A stretch of DNA of 64,000 nt, from NCBI GenBank assembly GCA_964036045.1, contig OZ038378.1, positions 176,350,341 through 176,414,340 on the forward strand. Reading direction: 5' to 3'. This stretch comes from Eutreptiella sp. 'Long Island Sound 2002' (Eukaryota; Euglenozoa; Euglenophyceae; Eutreptiales; Eutreptiaceae). Below the pieces are notes generated by a model. The model was not told the origin of the DNA. It was given only the letters and a program-made list of their open reading frames with translations, and did not search any database. Both the position numbers and the translations under genes were made by a program. Numbering within the stretch: the first letter of the stretch is position 1; every line of letters starts with the position of its first letter. Below, one piece after another: positions 1-12,100 of this stretch.

Positions 1-2
1 GC

Positions 3-347
3 ACCCTGTCACAGTACCCAGTTTTGCTCGTGTCCTGCGATGGCGCACTCATGGGCAATGCCATGGGAGGCGGGATAACTACATATGCCCCGGGCTACGG
101 TGTGGTCCTCACCGCGTTGTATGGCTTCGTGGTCCTAGGCTGCACCCCAACACTTGCAGAGTGGTACGCCAAAATAGTGGCATTGCACCTACTTCGGGAC
201 TGGTGCGGCACCCTTGTACTGCTGGTTGATGCCGCGAAGGCTCAATTTGCCCAATACACGTCCTTTCCCCCGCCACAGACGCCAGTGGATGCATTGTTTC
301 GGCAGCGGGTCAATGTCCTGGCCCACATCTGCCTAGTCGAATTCTAG
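3..347 (+). CDS. Retroelement RNase H-like domain, 5' part cut off by the window edge
   Basis: An open frame enters from the left edge and ends at a stop at 345-347. Its layout fits a type-I RNase H fold. An early Asp sits in the motif SCDGA (Asp codon 39-41). A Gly-rich strand follows, then Glu in LAEWYAKIVALHL (Glu codon 159-161), then Asp in VLLVDAAKA (Asp codon 228-230). These are the three carboxylates, in order and spacing, that bind metal in RNase H of retrotransposons, which removes the RNA strand of the RNA-DNA hybrid. Seen: the motifs and the open frame. Known: the D-E-D pattern of the family. Inferred: this is the C-terminal domain of a retrotransposon protein whose reverse transcriptase lies to the left of the window. 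A cellular RNase H is less likely because decayed coding sequence follows. Confidence 0.55.
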   Translation, partial: TLSQYPVLLVSCDGALMGNAMGGGITTYAPGYGVVLTALYGFVVLGCTPTLAEWYAKIVALHLLRDWCGTLVLLVDAAKAQFAQYTSFPPPQTPVDALFRQRVNVLAHICLVEF

Positions 348-2100
348 CACCCAGCGGCGCATGACGTCCGTTGCCTCACTTCCTTATTACCTCAACCCCC
401 TGTCCCATGCCGGCGCCACAGCGGGCATGCATGCCCCCACACCTCTTTCCCTCCCCCTCCTCGACCTCCTGGAGGGCTGAATCCTGTACACCTCGGGTGT
501 TTCTGTCGTCTTGGAGGCAACGGCCGGCCTGGACGAGGTGTATGTTTCGGCGGTCCAACGTAGGTACTAGGACACCCTGACAGTGCCCACACAGCACATG
601 GACAGCAAGAGTTTTGAGCGACGGTTCCTTGGTGACCGCCTCACCACCCTCGCAGTCAAGTAGGCCCTGGCTCTGCACGCACTGTGCCTAAACCCCCCCC
701 CTCTGCCAGTATACCCATGGAATGCCATTATTGCAAAACGGTGGTCACCCACCTCCGTTCACACGTCCTTCGCCACTGTATCTCCTTTTTCCTCCTGCGC
801 ACCCACACAGCCCCCCGCTTTTTCACCAGCATCCCGAGTTCCCAGCACGGTATGGTCAAGGGGATTGACACCCTGACCCTCGCAGACACCCGCTGCACCC
901 TCCTATTCGCCACGGACAGCCACAGACCCCATTGCCACCAGCCACAGGTTCACCGCCACATTCTGACGGCCACAGGTGTCTAGTACCATGAGGACCCATC
1001 TCAGGCGTGTCTACCCCCCCGTATTGCCACTCTGCCGACCACCGAGCTGGTGGTCTCGGCCCTAGGGACCGCCACCCCCAGCTACGAGATGCCCTGACCG
1101 CATGGAGGGACCTACCCCAGGATCCTGAATGGGTGTGCCAAGATCCGCGAGTCCGCCAACCACACTCTCGTACCCCCATGACATTGCGGCTGTCAGTCCT
1201 ACTGTTGGTCCTACTCAGGGGTTTGGCTAACTATGACCTGCGCCTGTACGTACCGCCAGCCACCCCCATGCCGTGGCCCAGTGCCACAACGACGCAACCT
1301 GCAGTGCCGGTAACGGTTGCCAACCCCCCGGTCTTACCGTATGCACTGCCAGAGGTGCAGCTACAGGCGGCACCTTGTCATGGTGTCCCTGCCGGAAGAG
1401 ACCCCCCTCCCCCCCCTCCAACATGTCCAGGTCTTCTCGGAGCAGGGGGCGTGTGTCTTGATTACAGCGACCACCCCCCTCAGCCTAGAACTCACACAAC
1501 TTCTCCTGCATATGCAACAGCCGGCGACCCGGAGTTGTGACACCTGATAGAGGATTCCCGAGTTGTGCCTGCTATGCCCGCCCCTCGCCAGCCGTAACCA
1601 ACCCAGCGTGGTGCACGCCATACAGTGTGCCCCGGAAGAGTACCGACGGGCCGACGCCGAGCCCCGAAGCCGGAACCCCCCAGGGAGTCTCTTTATATGG
1701 TCTCAAGGCGGTCAGTCTCTTGGTGAGCAACGCCTTGCACCGGACCGCAGATGCCCCAGGGGGAGAGCACGGAGTGCGGCAGTGGCCTGGAGCCCGATGC
1801 ACGCGCAGGAAAGACGCAACGTACAGAAATGGACCGACTCCCAGAGTGAACGGTGGCCAGCCCAGAAGCCACCAAGTACAGACCCCCTCAGCACCGCACA
1901 CACACGGCCGGGGGAAGGGGGTCAGCGGGGGTACAAGTGGCAAACCCTAATAAGGCAGTTTCACCCGTCTATCGCGAAGGCGGCAGTGGCTCCACCCCTC
2001 AGGCCTCACGGACCCGGAGAGGCAACCGATGACGATGCGGCCCGGCAGTGGCAGCGGGTAGTCACGGCGCAAGGGTCCAACCCAAACCAAACCTAACCCC
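348..2100 (+). pseudogene. Decayed coding remnants downstream of the RNase H domain
   Basis: This GC-rich stretch has protein-like segments that keep changing frame and are broken by stops. Examples are a segment around 375-475 containing YYLNPLSHAGAT, one near 482-560 containing SGVSVVLEATAGLDEV, and one near 1330-1540 containing LPPLQHVQVFSEQGACVL. No single frame stays open for long, and I recognise no domain. A C-x2-C...H pair near 720-780 (motif ECHYCKTVVTHLRSH) could be a zinc-binding remnant. I interpret the whole as the frameshifted 3' part of the retroelement that begins at the left edge. Several short GC-rich exons would be an alternative. Confidence 0.35.
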
Positions 2101-2111
2101 CTTGTGACACA

Positions 2112-2112
<1 letters not shown>

Positions 2113-2160
<48 letters not shown>
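2113..2160. repeat. (CA)n microsatellite
   Basis: About 24 uninterrupted CA units. It directly follows the decayed retroelement sequence, the position where an element tail would be expected. Confidence 0.95.
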
Positions 2161-2161
<1 letters not shown>

Positions 2162-2319
2162 CCTCTTGTTGCATGTTTGCCAGTGTCTCAACCTAGTTCC
2201 AGAGCCCGTCAACGGGGCGCCGGCACTCATGAACTCATGGTTCGGTCGCATAGCGGTAGGACGTAGTTGTTGAACCTCGCAGTTTGAGCATGATTTCATC
2301 GATTTGGGCGTCACACACA

Positions 2320-2355
2320 CACTCACTCACCCACTCACTCACTCACTCACTCACA
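2320..2355. repeat. (ACTC)n microsatellite
   Basis: About nine ACTC units, followed by a CT-rich stretch (CTCTCT, CATCTCTC) up to about 2390. Confidence 0.9.
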
Positions 2356-2360
2356 CATGC

Positions 2361-3729
2361 ACTCTCTCTCCATCTCTCCATCTCTCTCACCGGGGCACTT
2401 GGGGGGCAAGGCGGTCAGTGGAGTGTCTGCGCCTGCCCTCAGGCAGTTGCAGCCTTGCTGCCACGACAGTCACATGGGCAGTGGCACGCAGTCCAAGACA
2501 CGATGCCACACTACGAGGTCGGGGCCCGAGCCACCACTGCACTGGGGCATGGGGAGGGGGGGGGGGAGGCATTGGCACTGGCTGGCGGCTGACGGCCAAC
2601 AACCAGCCGCCAACGGCCGGCAGCTTCTGATCAGGAGTATCCCCCAGCCCCCGGCCGTACATCTTCTACCCGTTCCGTTTGGACGGGATCTAGGCGCCCC
2701 GCTGCCGCTGCACTGCTTTTGTTACGGGGAAACAAAATTTCCATTGCACGTCAGCGGAAAATGGCGGCAGTCAAGTGCCCGGCTGGTTACCAGCAGCACT
2801 TGTTCATGGTCACTGGACCGCGTTTGGTGGCCGATCGTCAAGGTTCGGCGGATTGCATTTCAGCATTCAACCACCATGCAATTCTGCACATCAAATCAAG
2901 TATTCTTCTGGTAACAAGTGATTCCTCTTGCAGACTCTCAGCCTTCAACTTCCCAGAAATCTGGAGGGCCCCATGCCACGAAATTCGAGTGAAGCTGTGT
3001 AAGACCACGAAAACGGGGTGTTGCAGAGGGAAGTAATCTTTTGCGACCATAGTACCCTGTGCTCTGCTTTTGCAGGCCAATTCGCCGTTTCTTTAATGTG
3101 CGTTCTCTGATTCCGAGGGGATGGACGCTGAGACTCGTTTGCCGTCACACAGTTTGAGAATGATAAGTCGCTTGCAATCTTGTTTTAGAGCGCATGCCAA
3201 TCATCCGCACGGTGAGCCACATGTATGCTTGGAATTGCCCTCCAGTCCTCGGAGTGTTTTTCAGTTAACCCCCCCCCTTTGAAATCTCCCATCCCTTGCA
3301 ACCCCCCCCCCCATCATTTCAATGTGTTTGCTAGTTAACATTTGTTACGGAAGTTTGTGTTGCCTGTGTGTCACACAAGGCATTGCACTGGTCTCCCATT
3401 CAAGTCAATCACCTGCATGTGTTCTGTGATATTCTCTCTCCAAAGGCGGTGTATGGAGTGTTGTGTTGCTTTTTCAGACCTAGGTATTTCCCCCTTGTGA
3501 CCGTGTATGGTACCATTCACGCACACTTAGTGCTCATGTGTTGGCCACTGTTGTGGGGCCTTCACCAAATGGGCCACATTTTTGCCCCATTCGGTACATG
3601 CGCCCTGGTCGGGTCACTGAAGTGGATCACGTGAGTGCTCAACTCTTGAGGCTAGAGGCGGTGGTGGTTGCAACACCCAAGTCTCCAAGGTCACTGGACG
3701 TTAGCATGGCTTGAGAACCTCAAATACAG
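2361..3729. other. Intergenic, no supported gene
   Basis: Contains G-runs (2555-2566) and C-runs (3269-3276, 3303-3312) and only short frames on both strands. I see no convincing exon. A few segments (for example 2719-3036) are open but have no recognisable motif. Confidence 0.5.
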
Positions 3730-3897
3730 GCACAACACATCGTGGTGGCAAATGTGTCCCAGAAGCGCTGCCTGCAGTCCACGTTGGATGCCTTCTTGAA
3801 GCCCATTCCCATTGTCACGGACAGTGCCGCCGACAATGTGCAATTGACTGGCAGTCCCAGCCCTCTTTCCGAATCATCCATGTGGGGAGGTCATTGA
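3730..3897 (+). pseudogene. Short coding-like fragment with a QSTLDAFLKP motif
   Basis: After a possible acceptor (TACAG, ending at 3729) a frame runs to a stop at 3895-3897. It contains QKRCLQSTLDAFLKPIP followed by VTDSAADNVQ. A Q-x2-L-x2-F-[FL]-K-P segment close to the N-terminus is common in hAT-type and other transposases and also resembles a PCNA-interaction box. No further domain follows, so this is at most one exon or a fossil fragment. It lies upstream of the cyclase, but its phase does not show that it belongs to that gene. Confidence 0.25.
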
Positions 3898-4374
3898 ACA
3901 GCGGAGGCAACATTTGGCTAGAGCTGATGCCGAGGGCTTCTGCCACGGAACTGTTTTGCAAGTTGTGAACGATGCGCCATCTATGCCCCTCAGGCGGCTC
4001 GCAGTTCGACCTCTTGGTTCTTTTGATGTGCAGCATTTTTTGGGGCATAATATTTAGGCCAAATGACAATTTCAGGGGGGAAATCACAAAAAAAAACTTA
4101 TTTTCTGATTTTTTGGGGGTGAAAACAATTTTTTCCCCTGATATTTGTTGTTTTTGACGCACGCAAAATATTTGTCATTTAATATTTTCGTATGTTCCCC
4201 GGTTACGACCGTCCAGTACTCATTCCCCCGGTCAGCCTTTGCATTGGTCGATTGGGCTAAGGCTGGGACTCATCAGACCATCCCGCCAACACAATTGCCA
4301 TGTGAACGCAACCCGTGACTCCGAGCAACGCAGTCGCAGCATTTAAGGTTCATTCCCCTCTTGATTGCCTACAG
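3898..4374. other. Non-coding stretch upstream of the first visible cyclase exon
   Basis: Holds A- and T-rich runs near 4080-4150. It ends with a pyrimidine-rich tract and the acceptor CTACAG at 4369-4374, which opens the first visible cyclase exon. The true start codon and signal peptide of the cyclase must lie upstream, but I could not place them. Confidence 0.45.
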
Positions 4375-5081
4375 TATCCCTTGGACGTCGCCCTGACAGA
4401 CACCCCAGCTGCCCCGCTCGCAGCGCTGACGCTGCCAGTGCAGCGCACGCGGCGCGCGACCGTCCAAATGACCTTCAGCGCAAGTGACTGGGCCTACGTC
4501 GCGATCCTCGACCCCTCCCACGACCAGAACGAGCCCTGGGCAGTGGCAGGCGTCCGGCTGCACCCCACCCTCACCCTCATGGGGGCCGTCGCCGAAGAGC
4601 CCCCGAACTGCCGCTACACGACCCTCCACTGCCCGTCCCCACTGCTGGGCCCCGTCCTCGACCCGGACGCGCACGCGCTGTACTTGGCCGGGGCCGACGC
4701 CGGGCGGCTCCATTGGTTCACGACCACCGAAGTCATCAGCGTCAGCCCCGAATTCGTTGATATGTACAGCGATGACACGAACTTGACGGTGCATGGCGTG
4801 GGCTTCCGGCCCGGCATGCGCTGCTACATCGGGGGGTACGCGGTGCACACCGTGTACTGCAACGCCAGCACGCTGCACTGCCTGTCCCGGGCCCGGGACA
4901 TGCCGGAGGACCTGCGCGCCCCCTACTGCGGCGTCCCCGTGGAGGTGGGCCTGCCGGGCGGCCCCACCACCCAGAGCGACCGCCGCATCTTCCATCTGGC
5001 GCCCCCGCGGCTCACGGCCGTGTACCCCCCGACTCTGCTGCTGGGCCAGCCCAACTCAGTCTTCACCATCCACGGCCACGG
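4375..5081 (+). CDS. Adenylyl cyclase exon 1 (extracellular, first IPT/TIG repeats)
   Basis: Starts after CTACAG and ends before GTATGC with two bases of a Gly codon left over. It contains a Cys-containing N-terminal segment, then an IPT-like unit beginning VISVSPEFVD with a GxGF turn (HGVGFRPG), then the start of a second unit (LTAVYPPTLLLGQ). The second unit is completed in the next exon: FTIHGHG joins FSAVQPLGC. An earlier frame back to 4315 is open but lies upstream of the acceptor. Confidence 0.85.
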
Positions 5082-8000
5082 GTATGCCATCCTTCGCCCC
5101 CTATTCATTGCACGCACCATATCGGCCAGCCTCCACCTGCAAAGAGATTCCGCCGGCTCGAGAGGCCAAAGCACATCGCTTCTGCACACAGGATTTCAGG
5201 TTCGAATCCCAAGCATCGAAGGTTCTACTCAATCGCGGCCTCCGAACGCCCTCCTCTTTTTTCGCCATTCCCAACCGCCCTCCCCCCTCCCAAAGCTTGG
5301 GTTGGGGTGTTGGTATATAGTTCACTCCTGGACCCCCCCCCCCCCTCCCCCGCCCCCAAGCGTGACAGTTTACCACAGCGTCTGCGGGCGAGGAGCGGTG
5401 TCGGCTGCATCTGGACCACACAGTCCGGAGCATCTCCCCCCTGCTGCCTGGTTGACATCGACATGCCTCTCCCCAGCACCGAGGCCAGAGCCCTGCCCAA
5501 CGGCTCCTGAGTGCCAACATCCCCCCGGCAGCCCTTGACCACGGATGGGGTAGAGGGGGAGAGTCGCTGGTGGGTTGTTTCTAGAGTACCGGCAAAAGCG
5601 GCAACTAGCGTTTCTCGGGCAAGTACTGGCGGTAAGGATACGTTTGCAGTGCAGTGCGGGTCAGTTAAGAACGGCACTGAAGGGCCCCCTGCAGGGGCTC
5701 CGTGTCGGAGGTGGGGTATTTGTCCGGTTTGCGATTTTTATGCCTCGCATTCGCGAGTTTGAGGGGATGCATGCGCCTGTTGAGCCCATGCGTCCTTGAC
5801 TACTGTCACTGCGCCGGTCGCCCGTGCGCAGGGCAGTGCACTGGTACTGAATGGGCACTGGTAAAGCGCCTTGACACTGTGCCCGGGCCACGGGGTCCGG
5901 ATGCACTCTACCAAACGCCCACAGAAGCGCTGGGCATTATGAGGCGGCGAGGCGGTCCCGAAGCCCTGCGCCCCTCCGCAGGTTCAGCGCCGTGCAGCCG
6001 CTGGGGTGCCGCATCGAGGGCGACGGGGTCATGGCCGCGCACGCCGCCACGTTGGTGAGCGGGGTCGCTCTCCTCTGCCCCAACGTCCACGTCACGGCCC
6101 CGGGCCTACTCCGCATCTGCGTGTTCTTCGCCGGGGAAGCGGCGGAGTGCCGGTCGGACAGCGTGGCGGTCACGGTGCTCTACCCGACGATCGTGCGGGT
6201 CCGGCCGGCGTCCCGGTTCATCGGCGACGTCAGCCCCGTGAACGTCAGCGTGCGGAACTTCCTCCCGGACGACCGCGTGCGCTGCAGCTTCTCGCACAAC
6301 CTTTCCACCGACGACTTGGGGGCCGACTCGGCAACCACGACCCCAACCCTCGTCCGTCATCAGTTTGTCTTGTGCCCGGTCCCGATGGTGTCCGGGTCCC
6401 TGTTCTGGATCATCCGGCTCGCCTACACCGGCAGCGGCTACACTGAGACGTACGGCACACTGGAGCTCATGCTGCCCGAGGTCTGTGCCATGTGGCTTTT
6501 GTCCCCCCCCCCCCCCGCCCTGTGCCCTTTGCCGTGCAGGACATTGCTGAGTGGCAACCCCCGCCCCCCCTACGTGCCATCCAACACTTAGTGCATAGGA
6601 CTGTAGGTGTAGTGAACAAGCTTGACTCATCTGCCATCTTGTTTGCTACACAGTGAAAGGCGCCTACGACATGTCACCGAAGATCTCTTCTTCCATTGCG
6701 TTTGTCGTGTGACTTCCTTCTTTGCTCGCCAGCGCAGAGTCGTGCACACGCATCTGTTTTCCATGGCGTCGCCGGGGGGGGGGGTGGGGGGGGACAAAGT
6801 TTGTGTACCTCAAATCGGTCTCCAATTTCGGCCTCTCTAGTGAAGTCCATTTTCCCTGTTCTATTGTGGCGGGGGTGGGGGAGTTGGCCGTGGCTAGTCA
6901 GGCCCCAAATGACCCCCCGCCCCTTCTGTGTGGACCCCTCCTCCGTGTGGACCCGACGCAGTGAAACGGGGATAGTCCGGGGGCTCCGTTGGCACCACCG
7001 ACCGAGGGAAAGGAAGGGTGTGTGCGGGGGTGAGGATAGGCCAGACCGGTAGATCAAGGGCACTCGGCGGTCATAGGCCGCTGGGCGCCGCCACCGAGGG
7101 AGGGAAAGGGTTCGAGGAAAGGACAAGGGTAAGCGGCGAGGGGCCAATAGGCGCCGCCAGCTTCAGACGGCAATCCATCCAGGCGTCATGTGCCGTGTGC
7201 CCTGTGCTTTGTGTTCTGTGCCAGGCGCCCGGCGCTGCGCCCGCCGTGTGCCCCATGCCTTACGTGCCCACGTTCTTCAGGTCCTGTCGATGGCGCCCAC
7301 CGCCGTCTCGATCCTCGTCACAACCTCCGTCACCTTCACGATCCGCGGGTTCGGTGCGACCAACCGCACGGTTTTGTGTGGCTTCAGCGGGGACAACGGG
7401 GAGACGCTGTACTGGGCGGGGGACGTGCACGGGCGCGAGGGCATGTCCCTGCCCGGCATCTCAAGGGTCAGCTGCCGCGCCCCGCGGCAGCTCGGGACGT
7501 ACACGGTCCAGCTCCTCCTCTCGGCCCCCGTTGCGCTCCTCCCGGCGGCGGTCCCACTCCCATCGCTCGCCGTCTGCGACGGGGACTCGATCCCGGGCAC
7601 GGACGGGTCTTGCCGGCGGTGTGCGCATGGGGTAGCGCGTGTGCCCTATCTGCAGTGCAAGGTCTGTTGGGTGCGGCATTTGGAGGTGAAAGGGGGAGGA
7701 TGCCTCGGTGCGCCTGCTCAGCACGACAAAGGGGGGTTACGATTTCCGTGGCGTGCTGCAGTCTGCTGCTGTGTAGTGCCCGGTGCTGGCGGCCTGCCAC
7801 CTGCTGCTCGCTGCCACATGAGCGTGCTGCGGCTGCTTGCGTTTGCTTGCTGCTTAGCCGGTGTTTCCTGCTTTGTTTTGGCTTGTGATGGGCAGAAAAG
7901 TACAGGGGGGGGGGGGGGTTCGCGGCGGGAAATTTTCGCCATGGGATATTTCGCAGCGGGTTTATTTCGCAGTCCTGAATTTGCTGTGGGAAATTTTGCA

Positions 8001-9069
8001 CCCACATGCTGTGAGCTGACCTTTGGTTGGTGGTGGTTGCTGTTATTTGCTGATGCTTTGCAGTTGAGTCCTAGAGGGTTGTTGTTCCTTCCTGATGAGT
8101 TGCTGGTTGCTGGTTGTTGTTACTTCATGGTGGTGGTTGTTATTTCCTGGTCGTTGCTGGTGTTTTCTGATGCATTGCTGTTACCGTTCAATCCCTGCAA
8201 GGCGCAATACTCTGCACTCAGACCATTGAACAAAGGCTGCAATAAACAGTTGAAGAACTGTTTTAGATGGCTGCAATTGACAATTGCAGCTGAGAAAAGA
8301 CTGGCTGGGGTGCACAAAAACAGTTGAAGAACTGTTCGAACACAGCACTCAGGCTATGCACTGACAAGGGGCGCAAAAGGACTATATGGGCACAACAGAC
8401 TTATGCTCAGGCAACTGTTGGACAAGACATTTTGCTAAACTTTGCAGCGGGTTTATTTCGCACAGCGGCCTGAAAATTATGTGGGAAATTTCGCACGAAT
8501 TTGAAATGCGAAATATCCCACGGCGAAATATTCCCGCCGCGAAGTCCCCCCCCCGCCTGTATTGCACGCGGCTGGTGACCGCGAGCACGAGGCACAGTCG
8601 TCCCAGGGCCAAAGGCCGGACTGAGCAGGGTCATGCCTCACCCTGGGCGACAGAACGGGCGCCCTGTAAGCTCCGGAATTACCAGTAGCTCAAGAATTTG
8701 TGGGCAGCTGCCATCCCATTTGGGATTCGCAGGGGCTAAGACAGCTCATTGGCCGGTCCATCCGGTTTTAGAGCGGCCCTCTCCCTCCCACTGTGTCCTC
8801 ATGCCACGCCATGCGCCACACTCCATCCCCATTCATTTTATCCCCACTCATTGGTGCCCCTTCATGGTGAGACCCTTGCCAGCATTAGCGTTGGCGTTGG
8901 CGTTCGCTGCATTTCTATCATCTGTGTGCCTTGATGATGGGAGAAGGAATCACACGGATGGACCGATGCCATGGTGGTGTTGTTGGCCACTTTATAGGCA
9001 ACCTGCTGTTGAGCACCGTCCTCCTTCCCTCTGAGTGGTGGGTGTAAGTTCCTTTTTGTGTCTCTTTGC

Positions 9070-9153
<84 letters not shown>

Positions 9154-12100
9154 CGAGTCGTTTTGATCAGTGCCTGCCTGTCTGCGATCAACAGTGGGTT
9201 GGGTTCTCTTGATCACTGTCACGAAGTGTGTGTGTGTGTGTGTGTGTGGTTGTGTGATGGCCCACATGGCATTCACTGCTTTGTGGGGCATTGCATCGGT
9301 GCTGTGATTGTTTTGCACTGCTACCCCTTCGTCCCCTTGGTTACTGTCGGAGCTGTGGTGAGGGCACACGTATAGAGATGGACAGATCGGTGGCGGAAAT
9401 CACAGCCACCCTACGCAGAGGAGCTCAGAGACCTTGACCCACGCAGGGTGATAGGACGAGAGATGGCAGTGATGACAGCGCCATGGGGGCCCAACCCACC
9501 CTGCCACTCTAAAGAGGTGGTGCGCACCTGCTCATCCCTGGGCACCGAGTTGTGGAGTGCCATGCCAGCGAATATGCTGCTTGGCACACTGGCAAGAACG
9601 CCAAGGACGCCACAAAAGACTCATACAAGCCAGAAAGCCGGGAGGAAGCGTGCGACCCTCAGCCCCAAGGGCTAGCGGGTTGGGTGCTGTGCAGATGTAG
9701 GACGCTAGGCTCGCGGCTAATGGGGGGCCCGAAGAGCGGGTCAGCTGATTAAGTTGGTATTGGCTCCAAGCTGCGCAATGCAGCACTGCAGCAAAAGGAG
9801 ACGCGCCGGCCACACTTATTCGGAGGCATGGGAGCCATGCTTCACAGGGACTCTCCATGGCCACGGACCCGAAAGCTGGAAACCCCCAACCGCTCGGATA
9901 TGACCGGAGTCTCCGGCAACGTGCCTGACCCACAGGCCCCCACTGGTTACCCTCCCCCCATATGTGAGACAGACACACACAACCACTCCCCCATCCACAC
10001 AAACACACGGCAGCCCGCGTCAAGTCTCCTGCCTCTCCGTTCATCTCTCTCTCAGAATTCCGTGCTGCTGTCGTGGCTGGTCCCAGCCATTAGCGTCGTC
10101 GGTTTTCTCGTGATAACTGGCGCCGCTTGCGTGATCCACCGCTGGACGATCCGCTCGCGCGTCCTGCGGTCGGTGCCCGGCGGCGGCGAGCCCGGCATCG
10201 ACGTCACGCTCGTGTTCACCGACATTCAGGACAGCACGCGGCTGTGGGACGGGCACCTCGACGCAATGCAGAAGTCGTTACAGCTGCACAACCACACCGT
10301 GCGGGCCCTCATCGCGCAGTGCCACGGGTACGAGGTCAAGATCATCGGCGATGCTTTCATGGTGTGTTGTGTGCGTATGGGACTCGGTAGTGGAGGTGCA
10401 GGTGTGCGGCGGGTACGGCGGGAGCACTGACCTCACTGTGCATTGTGTGCACCAGGGGGGGGGGGGGGCGTTACCGGGTGCCAGGGCAACCCCTGCTCAA
10501 CCGGCATCAGGTGGGGGGTGTCTCCCGCAGCCCAGATGGGCTGTTTGCGTAACATGAGCGGGAGCCCATCAGGGGCAGACCAGCCGTGAGGGGGAAAAGG
10601 ACATATGGTGGACGGCCCACGGGGGGGCGGCCGGGCCCGGTCCTTGTATGCGACACCCCCCAGCCCCCCCCCCCCCCCCGGGTTTTGAAAGATAGTGGTG
10701 CCGGGTCGGCCACCAACAAGTGTCCCTAGAGAAAACTGTCCCGCGCCGAAGGCGCCAATTTTTTTTTTCATACTATGTGTTTATACTTAAAATACTCAAA
10801 ATTTTGTAGAGAATTCATATTTGTGTTAAAACAACAAGAAAAAATTTTGACCTGAAGGAGGGCTACAGGAGGGCCCCGGCAGGACCCCCCCCCCCGACCC
10901 CTGGCAGGACCCCCCCCCCGACCCCCGGCTGGACCCCCCCCCTCCCCCCAACACCCCCCCAAGTTTTGACAGATCGCTGGGGGGGGTGTCGCATCAGGAC
11001 CAGTTGTAGTCGCCCCCCCGTGGGACGGCCGGGACAGCGCGTGGAGGAACAGGGCACCTGGGCCTCACGCACACAGAAACACAGCGAGGCAGGCTACGGA
11101 CGGCCTGGACAGAGGCGCGTGGACAGCAAAAACAGTCAAACGACCCCGGCAACAACCAGCACATCCTCAATACGCCAACTATTGGGCGCCGCTGACGCGC
11201 AAACGGCACATACTGCCACATTCAGCACAGCCCCAACACACCAACTACTGGGCTCCGCGAACTCGGAAACGACACCAGCAGGAGCACCGGCCGCAGCGGC
11301 CGACAGAAAGCAGCAACCGGACGCAACATGCGAAGGGAAGAACGGGTGACCGTCCAGGGCCCCGTAAAGGAGCAACAACCAGACGGAATGTCACACAGGG
11401 GGGCAAGTGTTCGAGGCATGGGGGCACAGGGCAGGAGGGGCTGTTTTGTAGGTGGACTAGCCCGCAGTCGCACGAAATTTCTGGTGGCAAGACATCGCTG
11501 ATGGGCCCTCTTCCGCAACACAAATTGCTGTCTTGTGACATGCCATCGGGTGTTGAAGCAGGGCCGCCGTCTCCTGCTCCTGGACGCTGATTGACATCTT
11601 TTACATGTTTGCTGTCTTGCCCCTCACAACCGCCAAAGAAGTGCAAAACACCTGGTGTCTTCGCAGAGCCTCCGTTTGTTCCCCGATGCGATTCGGTGAT
11701 TGACACCGGGCTCGGTTTTGGAGGCGCCCACATTTTCCCCTGTCAACAGAGACCGTCAATGGCCTCGCTCTTCCCCTCCCCATATTGCAGGGTTCCGCAG
11801 CGCCCTGCGGATCACCTACCCACCCAGCCCCTTTCCTGTCACGCACCCACCCCCCAAACCTACGCCCATGGGGCGGAGCATTGCAGTGCGCTGGGGCCGA
11901 CAACATCATTATAGCTCTTTGCGTGCTTTTCGGAGGTTGATGGTTGTCCGCTTTTTTTTTCATTTACCGTGAGTGGCCTGAGTGGCCGACAGCCCCCAAT
12001 TGTGTGCAGTCAAAATGCCGAGAATTTCACAGGGCGTATGCCAAAACAAAAAACCAGTGGGACATTTCTGAACGCACCCACCCACCCCCAAGACCGCGAA

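Noticed and set aside
8862-9369. Minus-strand frames with long Thr-His repeats
   Set aside because: Direct translation of the (GT)n microsatellite.
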